Source: Allobacillus halotolerans (GTDB lineage Bacteria; Bacillota; Bacilli; Bacillales; Alkalibacillaceae). From it: a stretch of DNA of 58,709 bases. The DNA lies in the NCBI RefSeq assembly GCF_018967645.1, contig NZ_JAHLZF010000016.1, positions 1 through 58,709 of the forward strand, in the 5' to 3' direction. Both the position numbers and the translations under genes were made by a program. This document shows positions 29,418 through 37,724 of this stretch, piece after piece. A model generated the notes under the pieces. That model worked only from the letters and a program-made list of their open reading frames with translations. It was not told the DNA's origin and ran no database searches. The number at the start of each line of letters is the position of its first letter. Position 1 is the first letter of the stretch.

Positions 29418-30002
29418 TTAAGCATTCGGCTCAATCAAACCATATCTTCCATCTTTACGTTTGTAAACGACATTCGTTTCACCTGTGTCAGCACTTTCAA
29501 ATACGTAGAAATTATGTCCTAACATATCCATTTGTAGTGCCGCTTCTTCAGAATCCATCGGTTTTAGATTAAATCGTTTTACACGAACGATATCCACTTC
29601 ACTATCTTCTTCTTCTGCTTCATCTTCATCTAATAGCAAACCACCATTGGCGTTTGCTTCTCTTTCCATTTCAGCAAATACGTATTTCGCAGCGCCTTTT
29701 TGACGGAACTTACGATTCACTTTTGTTTTGTACTTACGAATTTGTCTTTCCAATTTATCTACGACTAAATCAATTGCAGCGTATAAATCGTTATGTGCCT
29801 CCTCAGCGCGCAGAACCAAATCTGTCATTGGGATCGTCACTTCAATTCTTTGCCCATCATTATGAACACTTAAATTCACATGTACTTCAGAAGTAGGCGT
29901 TTGATCAAAATAACGCTCCAATTTGCCGATTTTCTTCTCGACGTAATCCCGAATCGCATCGGTCACCTCGATATTTTCACCACGGATATTATACTTAAAC
30001 AT
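29418..30002 (-). CDS. hpf: Ribosome hibernation promoting factor, long form
   Basis: Dimerises 70S ribosomes to 100S particles in stationary phase or stress. N-terminal HPF domain (1-about 105; MFKYNIRGENIEVTDAIRDYV), a charged linker with an acidic DEDEAEEEDSEVD run, and the C-terminal dimerisation domain (KRFNLKPMDSEEAALQMDMLGHNFYVF). 194 residues, the long form typical of Firmicutes (YvyD). AAAAGGAGG precedes the ATG. A sigma-B-like promoter lies upstream. Position between secA and the fliDST genes is as in B. subtilis. Confidence 0.95.
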   Translation of the reverse strand: MFKYNIRGENIEVTDAIRDYVEKKIGKLERYFDQTPTSEVHVNLSVHNDGQRIEVTIPMTDLVLRAEEAHNDLYAAIDLVVDKLERQIRKYKTKVNRKFRQKGAAKYVFAEMEREANANGGLLLDEDEAEEEDSEVDIVRVKRFNLKPMDSEEAALQMDMLGHNFYVFESADTGETNVVYKRKDGRYGLIEPNA

Positions 30003-30043
30003 AAGCAGGCCTCCTTTTAGTCGTATGTATATATTATTCTACC

Positions 30044-30069
30044 TTACCCGCTCATAATCCTCCATAAAC
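30044..30069 (-). promoter_or_regulatory. Sigma-B-type promoter of hpf
   Basis: Minus strand GTTTAT (30069-30064), 14 bases, GGGTAA (30049-30044), close to the sigma-B consensus GTTTAA/GGGTAT. It lies 42 bases before the hpf ATG. In B. subtilis yvyD is a known sigma-B (and sigma-H) gene. Confidence 0.65.
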
Positions 30070-30155
30070 TCGACTTTTATTTTATTCTTTATAGTTAAGA
30101 TTCATGATTTCGACAAATTTCCCGGGAAATAAGGGGGTTGCTGGACTATTGAGGC

Positions 30156-30347
30156 TCAGGGCTGATGATCTTCTTTAATGTACAAACCTTTTCGTATCGT
30201 CCCTTCATAATTCAAACTCACTTTTTGCTTCACTCGCTCAGTACCTTGATTTGTATGCAAAGCATTGGCTTGAATACCGAGTAAATCCATTTGTTTAGAG
30301 CTAAAAAAAGTAGCATCCATCTCATGAATGCTACGTCGTTGTCTCAT
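30156..30347 (-). CDS. Possible small protein coupled to fliT
   Basis: 63 codons starting at an ATG that overlaps the fliT stop (TAATG). The translation from residue 20 (MDLLGIQANALHTNQGTER, then VSLNYEGTIRKGLYIKEDH) looks protein-like. Against it, a terminator-like stem lies within its first 16 codons and no separate ribosome site is visible. It may be a remnant. Not recognised. Confidence 0.3.
   Translation of the reverse strand: MRQRRSIHEMDATFFSSKQMDLLGIQANALHTNQGTERVKQKVSLNYEGTIRKGLYIKEDHQP
30303..30333 (-). terminator. Terminator just after fliT
   Basis: GTAGCAT pairs with ATGCTAC around 11 bases, followed by TTTTTTTAGC on the minus strand. It sits 14 bases past the fliT stop and ends the flaG-fliD-fliS-fliT unit. 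Confidence 0.7.
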
Positions 30348-30709
30348 TATTTCCGTTTGTCCAAAAAAGCTCCATCAGGACTCTTCATTTTGCTGTATGG
30401 ATTGGTATATTTCATGTTGGTATCTTTCTTTTTCTTCAGTATAATGATTTCACGTTTAAAGCTATCAAAGTACTGGTTCACCATGCGATTAAGTTGTTGA
30501 TCAAGCTCGATTACTTCATCAATAATCGATTGCTGCGTTTTTCTCTCTTCATCAGAAAGATTCAATTCTTTCAGCAACTCATCACGTTCGTCAGCAGCTT
30601 GCTCGATCACTTCAATAAAAGTCTCGTGATCATGCTCAGCTGCTAACTTTTCAACTTTCTCAATTGTTCCTTCGAGTAGATTCTTAAGCTGAATGAGTTG
30701 TTTATCCAT
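30347..30709 (-). CDS. fliT: Flagellar export chaperone FliT
   Basis: 120-residue, almost wholly helical protein that chaperones the FliD cap protein for export. No catalytic motif is expected; call rests on length, helical heptads (LKNLLEGTIEKVEKLAAEH) and position right after fliS, whose stop it overlaps by 8 bp. Order fliD-fliS-fliT is conserved in Bacillus. Confidence 0.82.
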   Translation of the reverse strand: MDKQLIQLKNLLEGTIEKVEKLAAEHDHETFIEVIEQAADERDELLKELNLSDEERKTQQSIIDEVIELDQQLNRMVNQYFDSFKREIIILKKKKDTNMKYTNPYSKMKSPDGAFLDKRK

Positions 30710-31100
30710 TCACAGGGACCTGCTTTTGTTGTTTATTTAGCTTCAATACTTCTTTCCACGTATCGCGAAACTCACTGACCAAGCCCTCTACTTCTGATAA
30801 AATCTCCACATCATTTTTAATGTTCGCCTGAATCAATTGACGGTTCATATAATCATACAACGGGCGCATTTGATTGGAAATTTCCACCTCAGGATTCAAC
30901 GTAACCATCAGTTCATTGATGATATTCTGAGCTTTTTGGATATTGACGTTTTTCTGCTCAATATTCTCGTTTTCAATGCCCTTTTTTGCGAGTCGAATAA
31001 ATTTCAAGCAGCCGTTATATAGCATCATCGTCAACTCTCCTGGGCTGGCAGTTTGTATGGAATTTTGCTGGTAGGCTTGATGTGGTTGTTGGTAATTCAT
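30702..31100 (-). CDS. fliS: Flagellin export chaperone FliS
   Basis: Binds the disordered C-terminus of flagellin; in B. subtilis it also assists FliW-dependent control of CsrA. 132 residues with family words YQQNSIQTASPGELTMMLYNGCLKFI and a helical bundle; MNYQQPHQAY start with GGAGTGTTATC upstream. Second-last of the four-gene unit. Confidence 0.94.
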   Translation of the reverse strand: MNYQQPHQAYQQNSIQTASPGELTMMLYNGCLKFIRLAKKGIENENIEQKNVNIQKAQNIINELMVTLNPEVEISNQMRPLYDYMNRQLIQANIKNDVEILSEVEGLVSEFRDTWKEVLKLNKQQKQVPVNG

Positions 31101-31121
31101 GATAACACTCCTACTGGGTTA

Positions 31122-32630
31122 TTATTGGCCACCGTTTAATTGGTTCATTAACTGGGCAGATTGCTGGTTCATACGCTGAATCGCTGTTTCCATCGCAGTA
31201 AATTGTTTGTAATAACGATTCTCGACTTGAGCCAAGCGACGTTCGAAGTCTGTAATTCGCTCTTCCATCCCGAGCAACTCACGACCCATTGTATAAGTCT
31301 GTTCCGTCCGGTTTTCGTTCCCGGCTTTATCCGTGATTCGAGAGATCATATTGTCGAGATTATCTTCGACACGGTTGATTAATCCTCGTGAATCATCATT
31401 TGCAGAATTTGAAAATAATCTTCTAACATCCTCCGAATTATTTTCAATCGCTCCTCGAAGTTTGTCTTCGTCAATCACTAACTTTCCGTTATCCCGATAG
31501 TTATTGGACGTTGTGATCCCAAGATCCGCTAAGCGGTTAAACGCTCCATTTTCATTCTGTACATTCGAATAAAATGCCGTACGCATACCCGTCATGCCAC
31601 TTTGAATGATATTGTCACTTCGAAGCAAACCACTTTTCGCTTTTTCCTCCCACAACTCGATTTCATTCTCAGACATATCGTCCTTTTGCTCTTCGGTTAA
31701 TGGAGGAAAATCACGATGCCGTTTTTCGCTCGTTTTTTCGGACGTGAATTCAATTAATTCGTTGTATTTTTCGACAAACTCAGTGATCTTATCAAACGTC
31801 TTTTGTGTATTTGTCCGTACATTAAGGACTGCATTATCAACTGTCTGATGAAATTGATAAGTGACGCCATCGAGTGTGTATGAGTTTTCTTTAGACGTTA
31901 ACTCAACATTGTTATAGGTGAATTTAGCATCTTCTCCACCGTATTCTTGGCCAGTGAGTTTTAGGGTTTCCGTGAAAAAAGAACCCGCATCGCCAGCGCC
32001 GAATGTGATTTCTGCTCCGTCTGGGTTGAAATCACCCGAAGCGGTGCGTTCCATGAAAACTTTATCAGAGTTTACATCATAGTAAGCACGTACAGCTCCG
32101 TCAGATGCTTCATTAATTTTTTTGAAGACATCATTTAATGAATCATCTTCAGCAATCGTGATTTCATGTGGGTTAGCTTGTCCGTTTTCACCATATGTCT
32201 GAAAGGTAAACGTTTTCCCAGATAGATCTGAAAAGCGCGCGGCTAAGGCTTCGTTTGGGTCAATCTGTTCTCCATCTCCTGAAATACCTGTCTCTGAAAC
32301 CCGCATCGCCTTCGAAGCCAGCTGACTGACAGAAATCGAGTGTGTTCCTTCTTTAGCTGCACTTGTTGCTGACGCATTTACACCGATTGCTGATGTCGTA
32401 ACTAGCTTCGACTGGTAAGCATCAGAAAACTTTAAATCCCTGAACATATTTTTAAACTCAGACAGCTTCGAATTGACTTCACGATAAGCATCGCGCTGCC
32501 ACGTCAGCCATTCCTGATCTTGTTGCATCTTGGTCATTGGAATACGTTCAGCTTTCATCAAATCTGCGATGATCTGATCCGTATCCATTCCAGATGCAAG
32601 TCCACTCACACGCATGGTATTGTTAATCAT
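31122..32630 (-). CDS. fliD: Flagellar cap protein FliD
   Basis: Filament-capping protein that helps flagellin polymerise at the tip. N-terminal motif MRVSGLASGMDTDQIIADLM and the C-terminal coiled coil (ERRLAQVENRYYKQFTAMETAIQ) bracket a variable middle. 502 residues, similar to B. subtilis (498). Starts 12 bp after flaG stops, with AAGGTG upstream. Confidence 0.95.
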   Translation of the reverse strand: MINNTMRVSGLASGMDTDQIIADLMKAERIPMTKMQQDQEWLTWQRDAYREVNSKLSEFKNMFRDLKFSDAYQSKLVTTSAIGVNASATSAAKEGTHSISVSQLASKAMRVSETGISGDGEQIDPNEALAARFSDLSGKTFTFQTYGENGQANPHEITIAEDDSLNDVFKKINEASDGAVRAYYDVNSDKVFMERTASGDFNPDGAEITFGAGDAGSFFTETLKLTGQEYGGEDAKFTYNNVELTSKENSYTLDGVTYQFHQTVDNAVLNVRTNTQKTFDKITEFVEKYNELIEFTSEKTSEKRHRDFPPLTEEQKDDMSENEIELWEEKAKSGLLRSDNIIQSGMTGMRTAFYSNVQNENGAFNRLADLGITTSNNYRDNGKLVIDEDKLRGAIENNSEDVRRLFSNSANDDSRGLINRVEDNLDNMISRITDKAGNENRTEQTYTMGRELLGMEERITDFERRLAQVENRYYKQFTAMETAIQRMNQQSAQLMNQLNGGQ

Positions 32631-32642
32631 AAGAACACCTTC

Positions 32643-33011
32643 CTACACTTTCTCATCAACGATAAAGCCCATAAATTCTGCCATCGCCGCATACATATCA
32701 AGCATTTTTTTCGGCGGAATCTCTTTGATGACTTCATCGGTATTTTTATCAATAACGGATACATAATAACGGTCTAGCTTGTCATGAAGTTCAAACTTAA
32801 TCGATGTGTGCATCGGTTCAATAAAATCATTAAGTCCCTTTACAAGCTCTGCTGCTTCTTCTTTTGAAACTGATTCTTCTTTTGAAACTGATTCTTCTTT
32901 TATTGTTTGCTGCATGTCCGGATGTTCTGGTTGCTTGACCTTCACCGATTCATGAGTTGATGCCGGTTGCTGCAAAATAGGAGAACTTTTGAGTAATGTG
33001 TCCAATTTCAT
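32643..33011 (-). CDS. flaG: Flagellar protein FlaG (YvyC)
   Basis: The C-terminal 60 residues are the FlaG domain (IKFELHDKLDRYYVSVIDK, then EIPPKKMLDMYA), thought to affect filament length. The N-terminal half is disordered, with an SVSKEE unit repeated almost perfectly at the DNA level with an 18-bp period. Start ATG 33011 is 9 bases after GGAGGAG; a frame open to 33086 has no ribosome site. It leads flaG-fliD-fliS-fliT behind a sigma-D-type promoter. Confidence 0.9.
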   Translation of the reverse strand: MKLDTLLKSSPILQQPASTHESVKVKQPEHPDMQQTIKEESVSKEESVSKEEAAELVKGLNDFIEPMHTSIKFELHDKLDRYYVSVIDKNTDEVIKEIPPKKMLDMYAAMAEFMGFIVDEKV

Positions 33012-33042
33012 CCTATTTGCTCCTCCACTATTCTTTTTAATT

Positions 33043-33069
33043 ATATCGGAACATTGTGCTAAATGTTTA
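33043..33069 (-). promoter_or_regulatory. Sigma-D-type promoter of flaG-fliDST
   Basis: TAAA (33069-33066), 15 bases, TCCGATAT (33050-33043) on the minus strand, one mismatch from TAAA-N15-GCCGATAT. Confidence 0.75.
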
Positions 33070-33193
33070 ACTTTTGTGGAAAGCATCTATGGATAATTTA
33101 AGGATCTTCAATCCAAATTAAGGAAGATATCGTTTGAACTACTGCTTTCAGGGTATAAATGGAATAGAAGCATTAAAAAAACGAGGTGTTAGC

Positions 33194-34456
33194 ATGACTA
33201 GAAGATCAAGCATTCCACGGGAAGTCGGATTAGACCATACGAAAGATGTTCTCCGAGAAGGCTATCAATACATTCCAAATAGAAAAAAAGCCTTTCAATC
33301 GGACTTTTTTGAGTCACGAATACTCGGTGAAAAAACGGTTTTTATGAGTGGCGAAGAAGCAGCGGAACTCTTTTATGATACGGATAAATTTAAACGAGAA
33401 GGCGCTGCACCGAAAAGAGTTCAAAAGACATTATTGGGCGAACATGGTGTGCAAGGATTGGATGGACCGATCCATCGCCACCGTAAAGAAATGCTCATGA
33501 GCTTAATGTCCGAAGAACGTCTGCAAGCGTTAGACCAGACGATTGAAACATACTTAGAACAATACATCGATAAATGGGAAAAGAAAAAAAGTATTCAATT
33601 ATATGATGAAGCGGTAGAGATGATTTTTCAAATTGCTTGTGATTGGGCTGGAATTCCACTTGAACAGCATGAAATCAGAAATCTCGCACCTAAGACAGCC
33701 GATTTGTTTGAATCGCCTGCGACCATTGGAGTGAAACAATTTAAAGGACGGAATTCGAGAATTCAACTGGAAAACTGGGCGAAAGATTTGATTATGAAAA
33801 CCCGTGAAAAAGAAATTCATCCACCTGAAGAGACTGCTTTATATGTAATTGCTTGGCATAGAGACTTGGAAGGTAAATTAGAGGACATTGAAGCGGTTGC
33901 CGATGATTTGTTGAATATTATCCGCCCGATGGTTGCTATATCGATTTATGTTACCTTTACGGCTCATGCTGTTATTCATCATCCAAAAGAAGTAGAGAAA
34001 TTACGAGCGCATGATGACCGAGATGCTTATAAACGATTTATTCAAGAAGTTCGGCGCTTTTATCCATTCTTTCCATTTAACGTAGCTCGTGTGAAAGAGG
34101 ACTTTGTTTACCGAGGTCATGCATTTAAGGAGAATGACCAAGTGATCTTTGACTTTCACGGAACAAATAACGATCCGAAGATATGGAACAATCCTGATTT
34201 GTTTACACCCGATCGATTTAAAGATTGGGATGGTAGTCCGTTTAACTTTGTCCCACAAGGTGGAGGAGATTACTTAGGTGGACATCGCTGTGCAGGTGAA
34301 TGGATTACGATTCGAATGATGCAGATTTTCTTGCATTATTTTGTGGAGAAGATTGATTTTGAAGTGCCTCCGCAGGATATGAGTTATAGTTTAGTTCATC
34401 CACCGACAATGCCGAAGAGTAAAATTGTGATGAAGAATGTGAGATGGAAAGCATAA
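33194..34456 (+). CDS. CYP152-type cytochrome P450 fatty-acid peroxygenase
   Basis: Resembles B. subtilis CypC (P450-BS-beta), which hydroxylates long-chain fatty acids at alpha/beta carbons using H2O2. Haem thiolate Cys366 in GGHRCAGEW; the Arg244-Pro245 pair (NIIRPMVAIS), which binds the substrate carboxylate and replaces the usual acid-alcohol pair, is conserved; EVRRFYPF supplies the ExxR-type motif. 420 residues from ATG 33194, with GAGGTG five bases upstream. It reads against the surrounding flagellar genes and has its own terminator, so it is an insertion in the cluster relative to B. subtilis. Confidence 0.88.
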   Translation: MTRRSSIPREVGLDHTKDVLREGYQYIPNRKKAFQSDFFESRILGEKTVFMSGEEAAELFYDTDKFKREGAAPKRVQKTLLGEHGVQGLDGPIHRHRKEMLMSLMSEERLQALDQTIETYLEQYIDKWEKKKSIQLYDEAVEMIFQIACDWAGIPLEQHEIRNLAPKTADLFESPATIGVKQFKGRNSRIQLENWAKDLIMKTREKEIHPPEETALYVIAWHRDLEGKLEDIEAVADDLLNIIRPMVAISIYVTFTAHAVIHHPKEVEKLRAHDDRDAYKRFIQEVRRFYPFFPFNVARVKEDFVYRGHAFKENDQVIFDFHGTNNDPKIWNNPDLFTPDRFKDWDGSPFNFVPQGGGDYLGGHRCAGEWITIRMMQIFLHYFVEKIDFEVPPQDMSYSLVHPPTMPKSKIVMKNVRWKA

Positions 34457-34462
34457 GCAAGA

Positions 34463-34503
34463 AAAACGTCCAAAAGCCGGAATAGCTTTTTGGACGTTTT
34501 TTG
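34463..34503. terminator. Bidirectional terminator between P450 and flagellin genes
   Basis: AAAACGTCCAAAAGC pairs with GCTTTTTGGACGTTTT around seven bases. The T-rich end suits the P450; the mirrored side serves the convergent flagellin gene ending at 34519. Confidence 0.9.
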
Positions 34504-34518
34504 TAAGTAAAAATAATA

Positions 34519-35358
34519 TTACTGAAGTAACTGAAGTACTCCTTGTGGTTGCTGATTCGCTTGAGCCAACATCGCTTGAGAAGCCTGAGAAAGAATGTTA
34601 TTCTTCGTGAACTCCATCATTTCTTTAGCCATATCAACGTCACGGATACGTGATTCGGCAGCTGTTAGGTTTTCAGCAGAAGTACCCAAGTTATTAATTG
34701 TGTGTTCTAAACGATTTTGAACAGCACCTAATTCAGAGCGTTGAGCTGATACATCTTTAATTGCAGCATCTATAGTATCAATATATCCAGTTGCTTTAGT
34801 ATAATCCGACACATCAATAGAATCAGCAGCAGTTAGCCCTAAAGAAGTAGCTTCCATACTACTAATTTCAACTTCAATGTTCTGTCCATTGTTTGAACCA
34901 ATTTGTAGATTCAATATTCCTTCTCTACCACCACTTGTTAATGAGCCATCAAGTAATGTTTTACTGTTAAATTCCGTATTGTTTGCGATTCGATCAATCT
35001 CTTTGGTTAGCTGTTTTAATTCGTCGGTAATTGCATCTCTATCAACTGATTCGTTAGTATCATTTGCAGCTTGGACAGTCAATTCTCTCATTCTTTGAAG
35101 AATAGAGTGAGTTTCTGTTAAGGCACCTTCAGCTGTTTGGATCAATGAAATACCATCTTGAGCATTTTTTTGAGCCATTTCTAATCCACGAATTTGACCA
35201 CGCATTTTTTCCGAAATCGCTAGTCCTGCGGCATCGTCACCTGCACGGTTAATCCGAAGCCCTGAAGATAGTTTTTCCAAAGATTTTTGGATGTTGTTGC
35301 TGTTGTTCGTTAACTGGTTGTGTGTGTTCAACGCAGCAATGTTGTGATTAATACGCAT
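34519..35358 (-). CDS. hag: Flagellin, second copy
   Basis: 279-residue flagellin. Conserved D0/D1 ends are present: MRINHNIAALNTHNQLTNN at the start and ANQQPQGVLQLLQ at the end. Only a short central region (about 135-205) differs from the upstream copy. Start from ATG 35358 with CAAGGAGG nine bases upstream. No separate sigma-D promoter is visible in the 83-bp gap, so it may be read from the first hag promoter. Its leader has a CACATGGATGTG hairpin suited to CsrA. Confidence 0.95.
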   Translation of the reverse strand: MRINHNIAALNTHNQLTNNSNNIQKSLEKLSSGLRINRAGDDAAGLAISEKMRGQIRGLEMAQKNAQDGISLIQTAEGALTETHSILQRMRELTVQAANDTNESVDRDAITDELKQLTKEIDRIANNTEFNSKTLLDGSLTSGGREGILNLQIGSNNGQNIEVEISSMEATSLGLTAADSIDVSDYTKATGYIDTIDAAIKDVSAQRSELGAVQNRLEHTINNLGTSAENLTAAESRIRDVDMAKEMMEFTKNNILSQASQAMLAQANQQPQGVLQLLQ

Positions 35359-35389
35359 AAGTAATTTCCTCCTTGAAATGTTTTTTAGG

Positions 35390-35401
35390 CACATCCATGT
35401 G
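35390..35401 (-). promoter_or_regulatory. Candidate CsrA-binding hairpin in second hag leader
   Basis: CACATGGATGTG on the minus strand: a CACA/TGTG stem presenting the ATGGA (ANGGA) CsrA motif. It lies about 20 bases before the ribosome site, which itself contains AAGGA. Confidence 0.5.
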
Positions 35402-35441
35402 TCTGTTTATTATTTTGGGTATTCTTAAATTTTAAAAATTA

Positions 35442-36299
35442 CTATTGAAGTAATTGAAGTACACCTTGTGGTTGTTGATTTGCTTGAGCAAGCATAGCTT
35501 GAGATGCTTGAGATAGGATATTGTTTTTAGTAAATTCCATCATTTCTGAAGCCATGTCAACGTCACGGATACGTGATTCAGCGGCTGTTAGATTTTCTGC
35601 TGATGCATCAAGGTTATTAATAGTATGTTCCAGCCGGTTTTGAACTGCACCTAATTCAGAGCGTTGTCCAGAAACAGTCTCGATAGCAGTGTCTAGTTCA
35701 TCTAAGAAAGCAGTTGCATCAGAATAGGTTGAAACATCAATACTAGCTGTATCTACACCCAAAGTTTTAGCGTCCATTTTACCAATTTCAAATTTGATAT
35801 TTTGATCTTTATTTGCGCCAATCTGGAAATTCAGTTCAACACCCATTTTTCCATTACCATCTAAATTTACGGAAGTATCAAATGAACCATCAAGCAAAGT
35901 TTTGCTATTAAATTCAGTATTATTTGCAATTCGATCAATTTCGGCAGATAACTGCTCTAATTCATCGTTAATTGCAGTTCTGTCTACTGACTCGTTCGTA
36001 TCATTAGCTGCTTGAACTGTAAGCTCGCGCATTCTTTGAAGAATTGAATGAGTCTCAGTCAAAGCACCTTCAGCAGTCTGAATCAATGAAATACCATCTT
36101 GCGCGTTTTTAGAAGCCATTTCCAAACCACGAATCTGACCACGCATTTTTTCGGAGATTGCTAGTCCTGCAGCATCGTCACCTGCACGGTTAATCCGAAG
36201 ACCTGAAGATAATTTTTCCAAAGATTTTTGGATGTTGTTGCTGTTGTTCGTTAGCTGGTTGTGTGTGTTCAACGCAGCAATGTTGTGATTAATACGCAT
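35442..36299 (-). CDS. hag: Flagellin, first copy
   Basis: 285-residue flagellin, nearly identical to the downstream copy in D0/D1, divergent in the central domain, where it carries a few extra residues (NLDGNGKMGVELNF). The filament subunit; its own level feeds back on CsrA through FliW. Start ATG 36299 with CAAGGAGG upstream; longer frame to 36386 is only open leader. Promoter at 36399-36425 and a CsrA-type hairpin in the leader. Confidence 0.96.
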   Translation of the reverse strand: MRINHNIAALNTHNQLTNNSNNIQKSLEKLSSGLRINRAGDDAAGLAISEKMRGQIRGLEMASKNAQDGISLIQTAEGALTETHSILQRMRELTVQAANDTNESVDRTAINDELEQLSAEIDRIANNTEFNSKTLLDGSFDTSVNLDGNGKMGVELNFQIGANKDQNIKFEIGKMDAKTLGVDTASIDVSTYSDATAFLDELDTAIETVSGQRSELGAVQNRLEHTINNLDASAENLTAAESRIRDVDMASEMMEFTKNNILSQASQAMLAQANQQPQGVLQLLQ

Positions 36300-36326
36300 A
36301 AGTAATTTCCTCCTTGAATTGTGTTT

Positions 36327-36344
36327 CGCCACGTCCTTGTGGCG
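36327..36344 (-). promoter_or_regulatory. Candidate CsrA-binding hairpin in first hag leader
   Basis: CGCCAC-AAGGAC-GTGGCG on the minus strand: a six-bp stem with AAGGA (ANGGA) in the loop, followed about 17 bases later by the AAGGA of the ribosome site. This matches the two-site architecture known for CsrA on B. subtilis hag mRNA. Confidence 0.65.
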
Positions 36345-36398
36345 GCTAAGTAAAATGAAACGTTTGTCGGCCGACGTTTGTTTCATCTTCTACTAGAT

Positions 36399-36425
36399 AT
36401 ATCGGTACGTCTTTTGGTTTGTTTA
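36399..36425 (-). promoter_or_regulatory. Sigma-D-type promoter of hag
   Basis: TAAA (36425-36422), 15 bases, ACCGATAT (36406-36399). The TAA of the -35 is also the csrA stop codon. Confidence 0.8.
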
Positions 36426-36647
36426 CTCTCTTTTAAGATTTTTTATAAAATCTTTTATATCTTTATTTAGAGAGGCTTGTTGGTTTGCTTCAATAATTTG
36501 TTGATAGATTTCCGAGCGGTGGATATCCACATTTTTAGGAGCATCGATGCCCAGTTTGATTTGGTCGCCTTCCACAGCTACAATTTTAATGGTGATATCA
36601 TCACCAATTTGGATTGATTCCCCAGTTTTTCGTGTGAGTACGAGCAT
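36423..36647 (-). CDS. csrA: Carbon storage regulator CsrA
   Basis: 74-residue RNA-binding dimer that blocks hag translation until FliW sequesters it. [18 protein letters not shown] start and [10 protein letters not shown] helix are canonical. ATG 36647 has GGAGGGG seven bases upstream; the ATG is one base past the fliW stop. The larger open frame to 36785 is not used. Immediately upstream of hag. Confidence 0.96.
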   Translation of the reverse strand: MLVLTRKTGESIQIGDDITIKIVAVEGDQIKLGIDAPKNVDIHRSEIYQQIIEANQQASLNKDIKDFIKNLKRE

Positions 36648-36648
36648 C

Positions 36649-37089
36649 TTACTCCCCTCCTTGCTTGACGGCTTGGATTGGGTGTTTCGTTGTGTAGGTA
36701 TCATCGTCCAATACAATTTGCTTTGCTTGTTTCTTGGTTTGGTTAATGACCAACGGTGCTTTAAGGTTAATCGTCGATTGGTCAAATGGTTTATGTACAG
36801 TTAAAGTTGAACGAATCAGCACATCTTTTTCCGACTCGATTTCTAGTTGTTCTACGACTGAATTTTTTACGTCAAATTGATAATTTGGATAAATTAAAAA
36901 TGGGTCGGTTATCACAAATGCTAGATTTTCGTTACTGATTGATTGCAATACTTGGAATGCCGGATTGCCTTCTAGATCGACAATGACAAATTCTTTTTCA
37001 TCCGGAAAGCCTGGTAGGCCATTTACAAAGTTGATAACTTTCGTTTCATCAACGGTCAACTCGCCAAAATAATTCGTTTGGATTTTCAT
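36649..37089 (-). CDS. fliW: Flagellar assembly factor FliW
   Basis: CsrA antagonist that switches partner between flagellin and CsrA. Family words: [32 protein letters not shown] and [18 protein letters not shown] start at ATG 37089 (MKIQTNY) with AAAGGA eight bases upstream; ATG 37098 touches that site. Overlaps/abuts csrA, indicating coupling. Confidence 0.94.
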   Translation of the reverse strand: MKIQTNYFGELTVDETKVINFVNGLPGFPDEKEFVIVDLEGNPAFQVLQSISNENLAFVITDPFLIYPNYQFDVKNSVVEQLEIESEKDVLIRSTLTVHKPFDQSTINLKAPLVINQTKKQAKQIVLDDDTYTTKHPIQAVKQGGE

Positions 37090-37103
37090 TTCTATCATCC
37101 TTT

Positions 37104-37658
37104 CTATGCTTGGAACTCAATTTGCAGGTCAGCTGGTTGTCTGACATAAATGTCTAGGTTCCCTGGTTGGTATTCGTGAACCACTTTTTGAGGTGTTGCG
37201 TTAATCACTGGTTTTCTTGCTTGTGCTGAAATTTCCACTTCAGCTGGTGTATACCTTGTTTTCACGGAAAAAAGTGATGGAATCCAGTCCAGTTCTGCTG
37301 GCTTCACATCTGACATTGTTTGTTGTTTCGAAAGAGAAGCGATGACGTTCCCGCCATTTTCAATCTTCATGAGCTGCTTACCCTCACGAGATTTCTCAGC
37401 AATTGCTTCCATTGTCGCTTGTTTCCATTTTTGAGCAGCTTTCTTCGTCGCCTCCAAAGCTCCGAATTTTCCCATGTCAGCCCATGCTTGTGATTGATCA
37501 ATCGATAATTTGCCAGATCGCTGTGTGATCGACACGTCTGCTTTTGGTTGCTGAATTTGCATGTCAGCTTTCGGTTGCTGGATTTGTTGTGAAGCAGGTT
37601 GGATGTTCATACCAAGTAATGCAGGCTGTGACTGAATACTTAATCGTGGAAATTGCAT
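37104..37658 (-). CDS. yviE: YviE (DUF6470), flagellar cluster protein
   Basis: 184 residues, alternating Gln/Pro-rich repeats (IQQPKADMQIQQPKADVSI) in the N-terminal third, then a helical segment (LEATKKAAQKWKQATMEAIAEK) and a strand-rich end. Function unknown; always between flgL and fliW in Bacillus. GAGGAGGAGAAGCG precedes the ATG. Confidence 0.85.
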   Translation of the reverse strand: MQFPRLSIQSQPALLGMNIQPASQQIQQPKADMQIQQPKADVSITQRSGKLSIDQSQAWADMGKFGALEATKKAAQKWKQATMEAIAEKSREGKQLMKIENGGNVIASLSKQQTMSDVKPAELDWIPSLFSVKTRYTPAEVEISAQARKPVINATPQKVVHEYQPGNLDIYVRQPADLQIEFQA

Positions 37659-37680
37659 CGCTTCTCCTCCTCTCGTGAAA

Positions 37681-37711
37681 GAAAGCTATCTGCATCAAAC
37701 ACAGATAGCTT
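37681..37711 (-). terminator. Terminator-like stem between flgL and yviE
   Basis: AGCTATCTG pairs with CAGATAGCT around nine bases, followed by TTCTTTC on the minus strand. May attenuate readthrough from flgL into yviE-fliW-csrA. Confidence 0.65.
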
Positions 37712-37724
37712 ATCCAGTAATCTA

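Noticed and set aside
35359-35441. Independent sigma-D promoter for the second flagellin gene
   Set aside because: No TAAA-N15-CCGATAT-like sequence is present in the gap.
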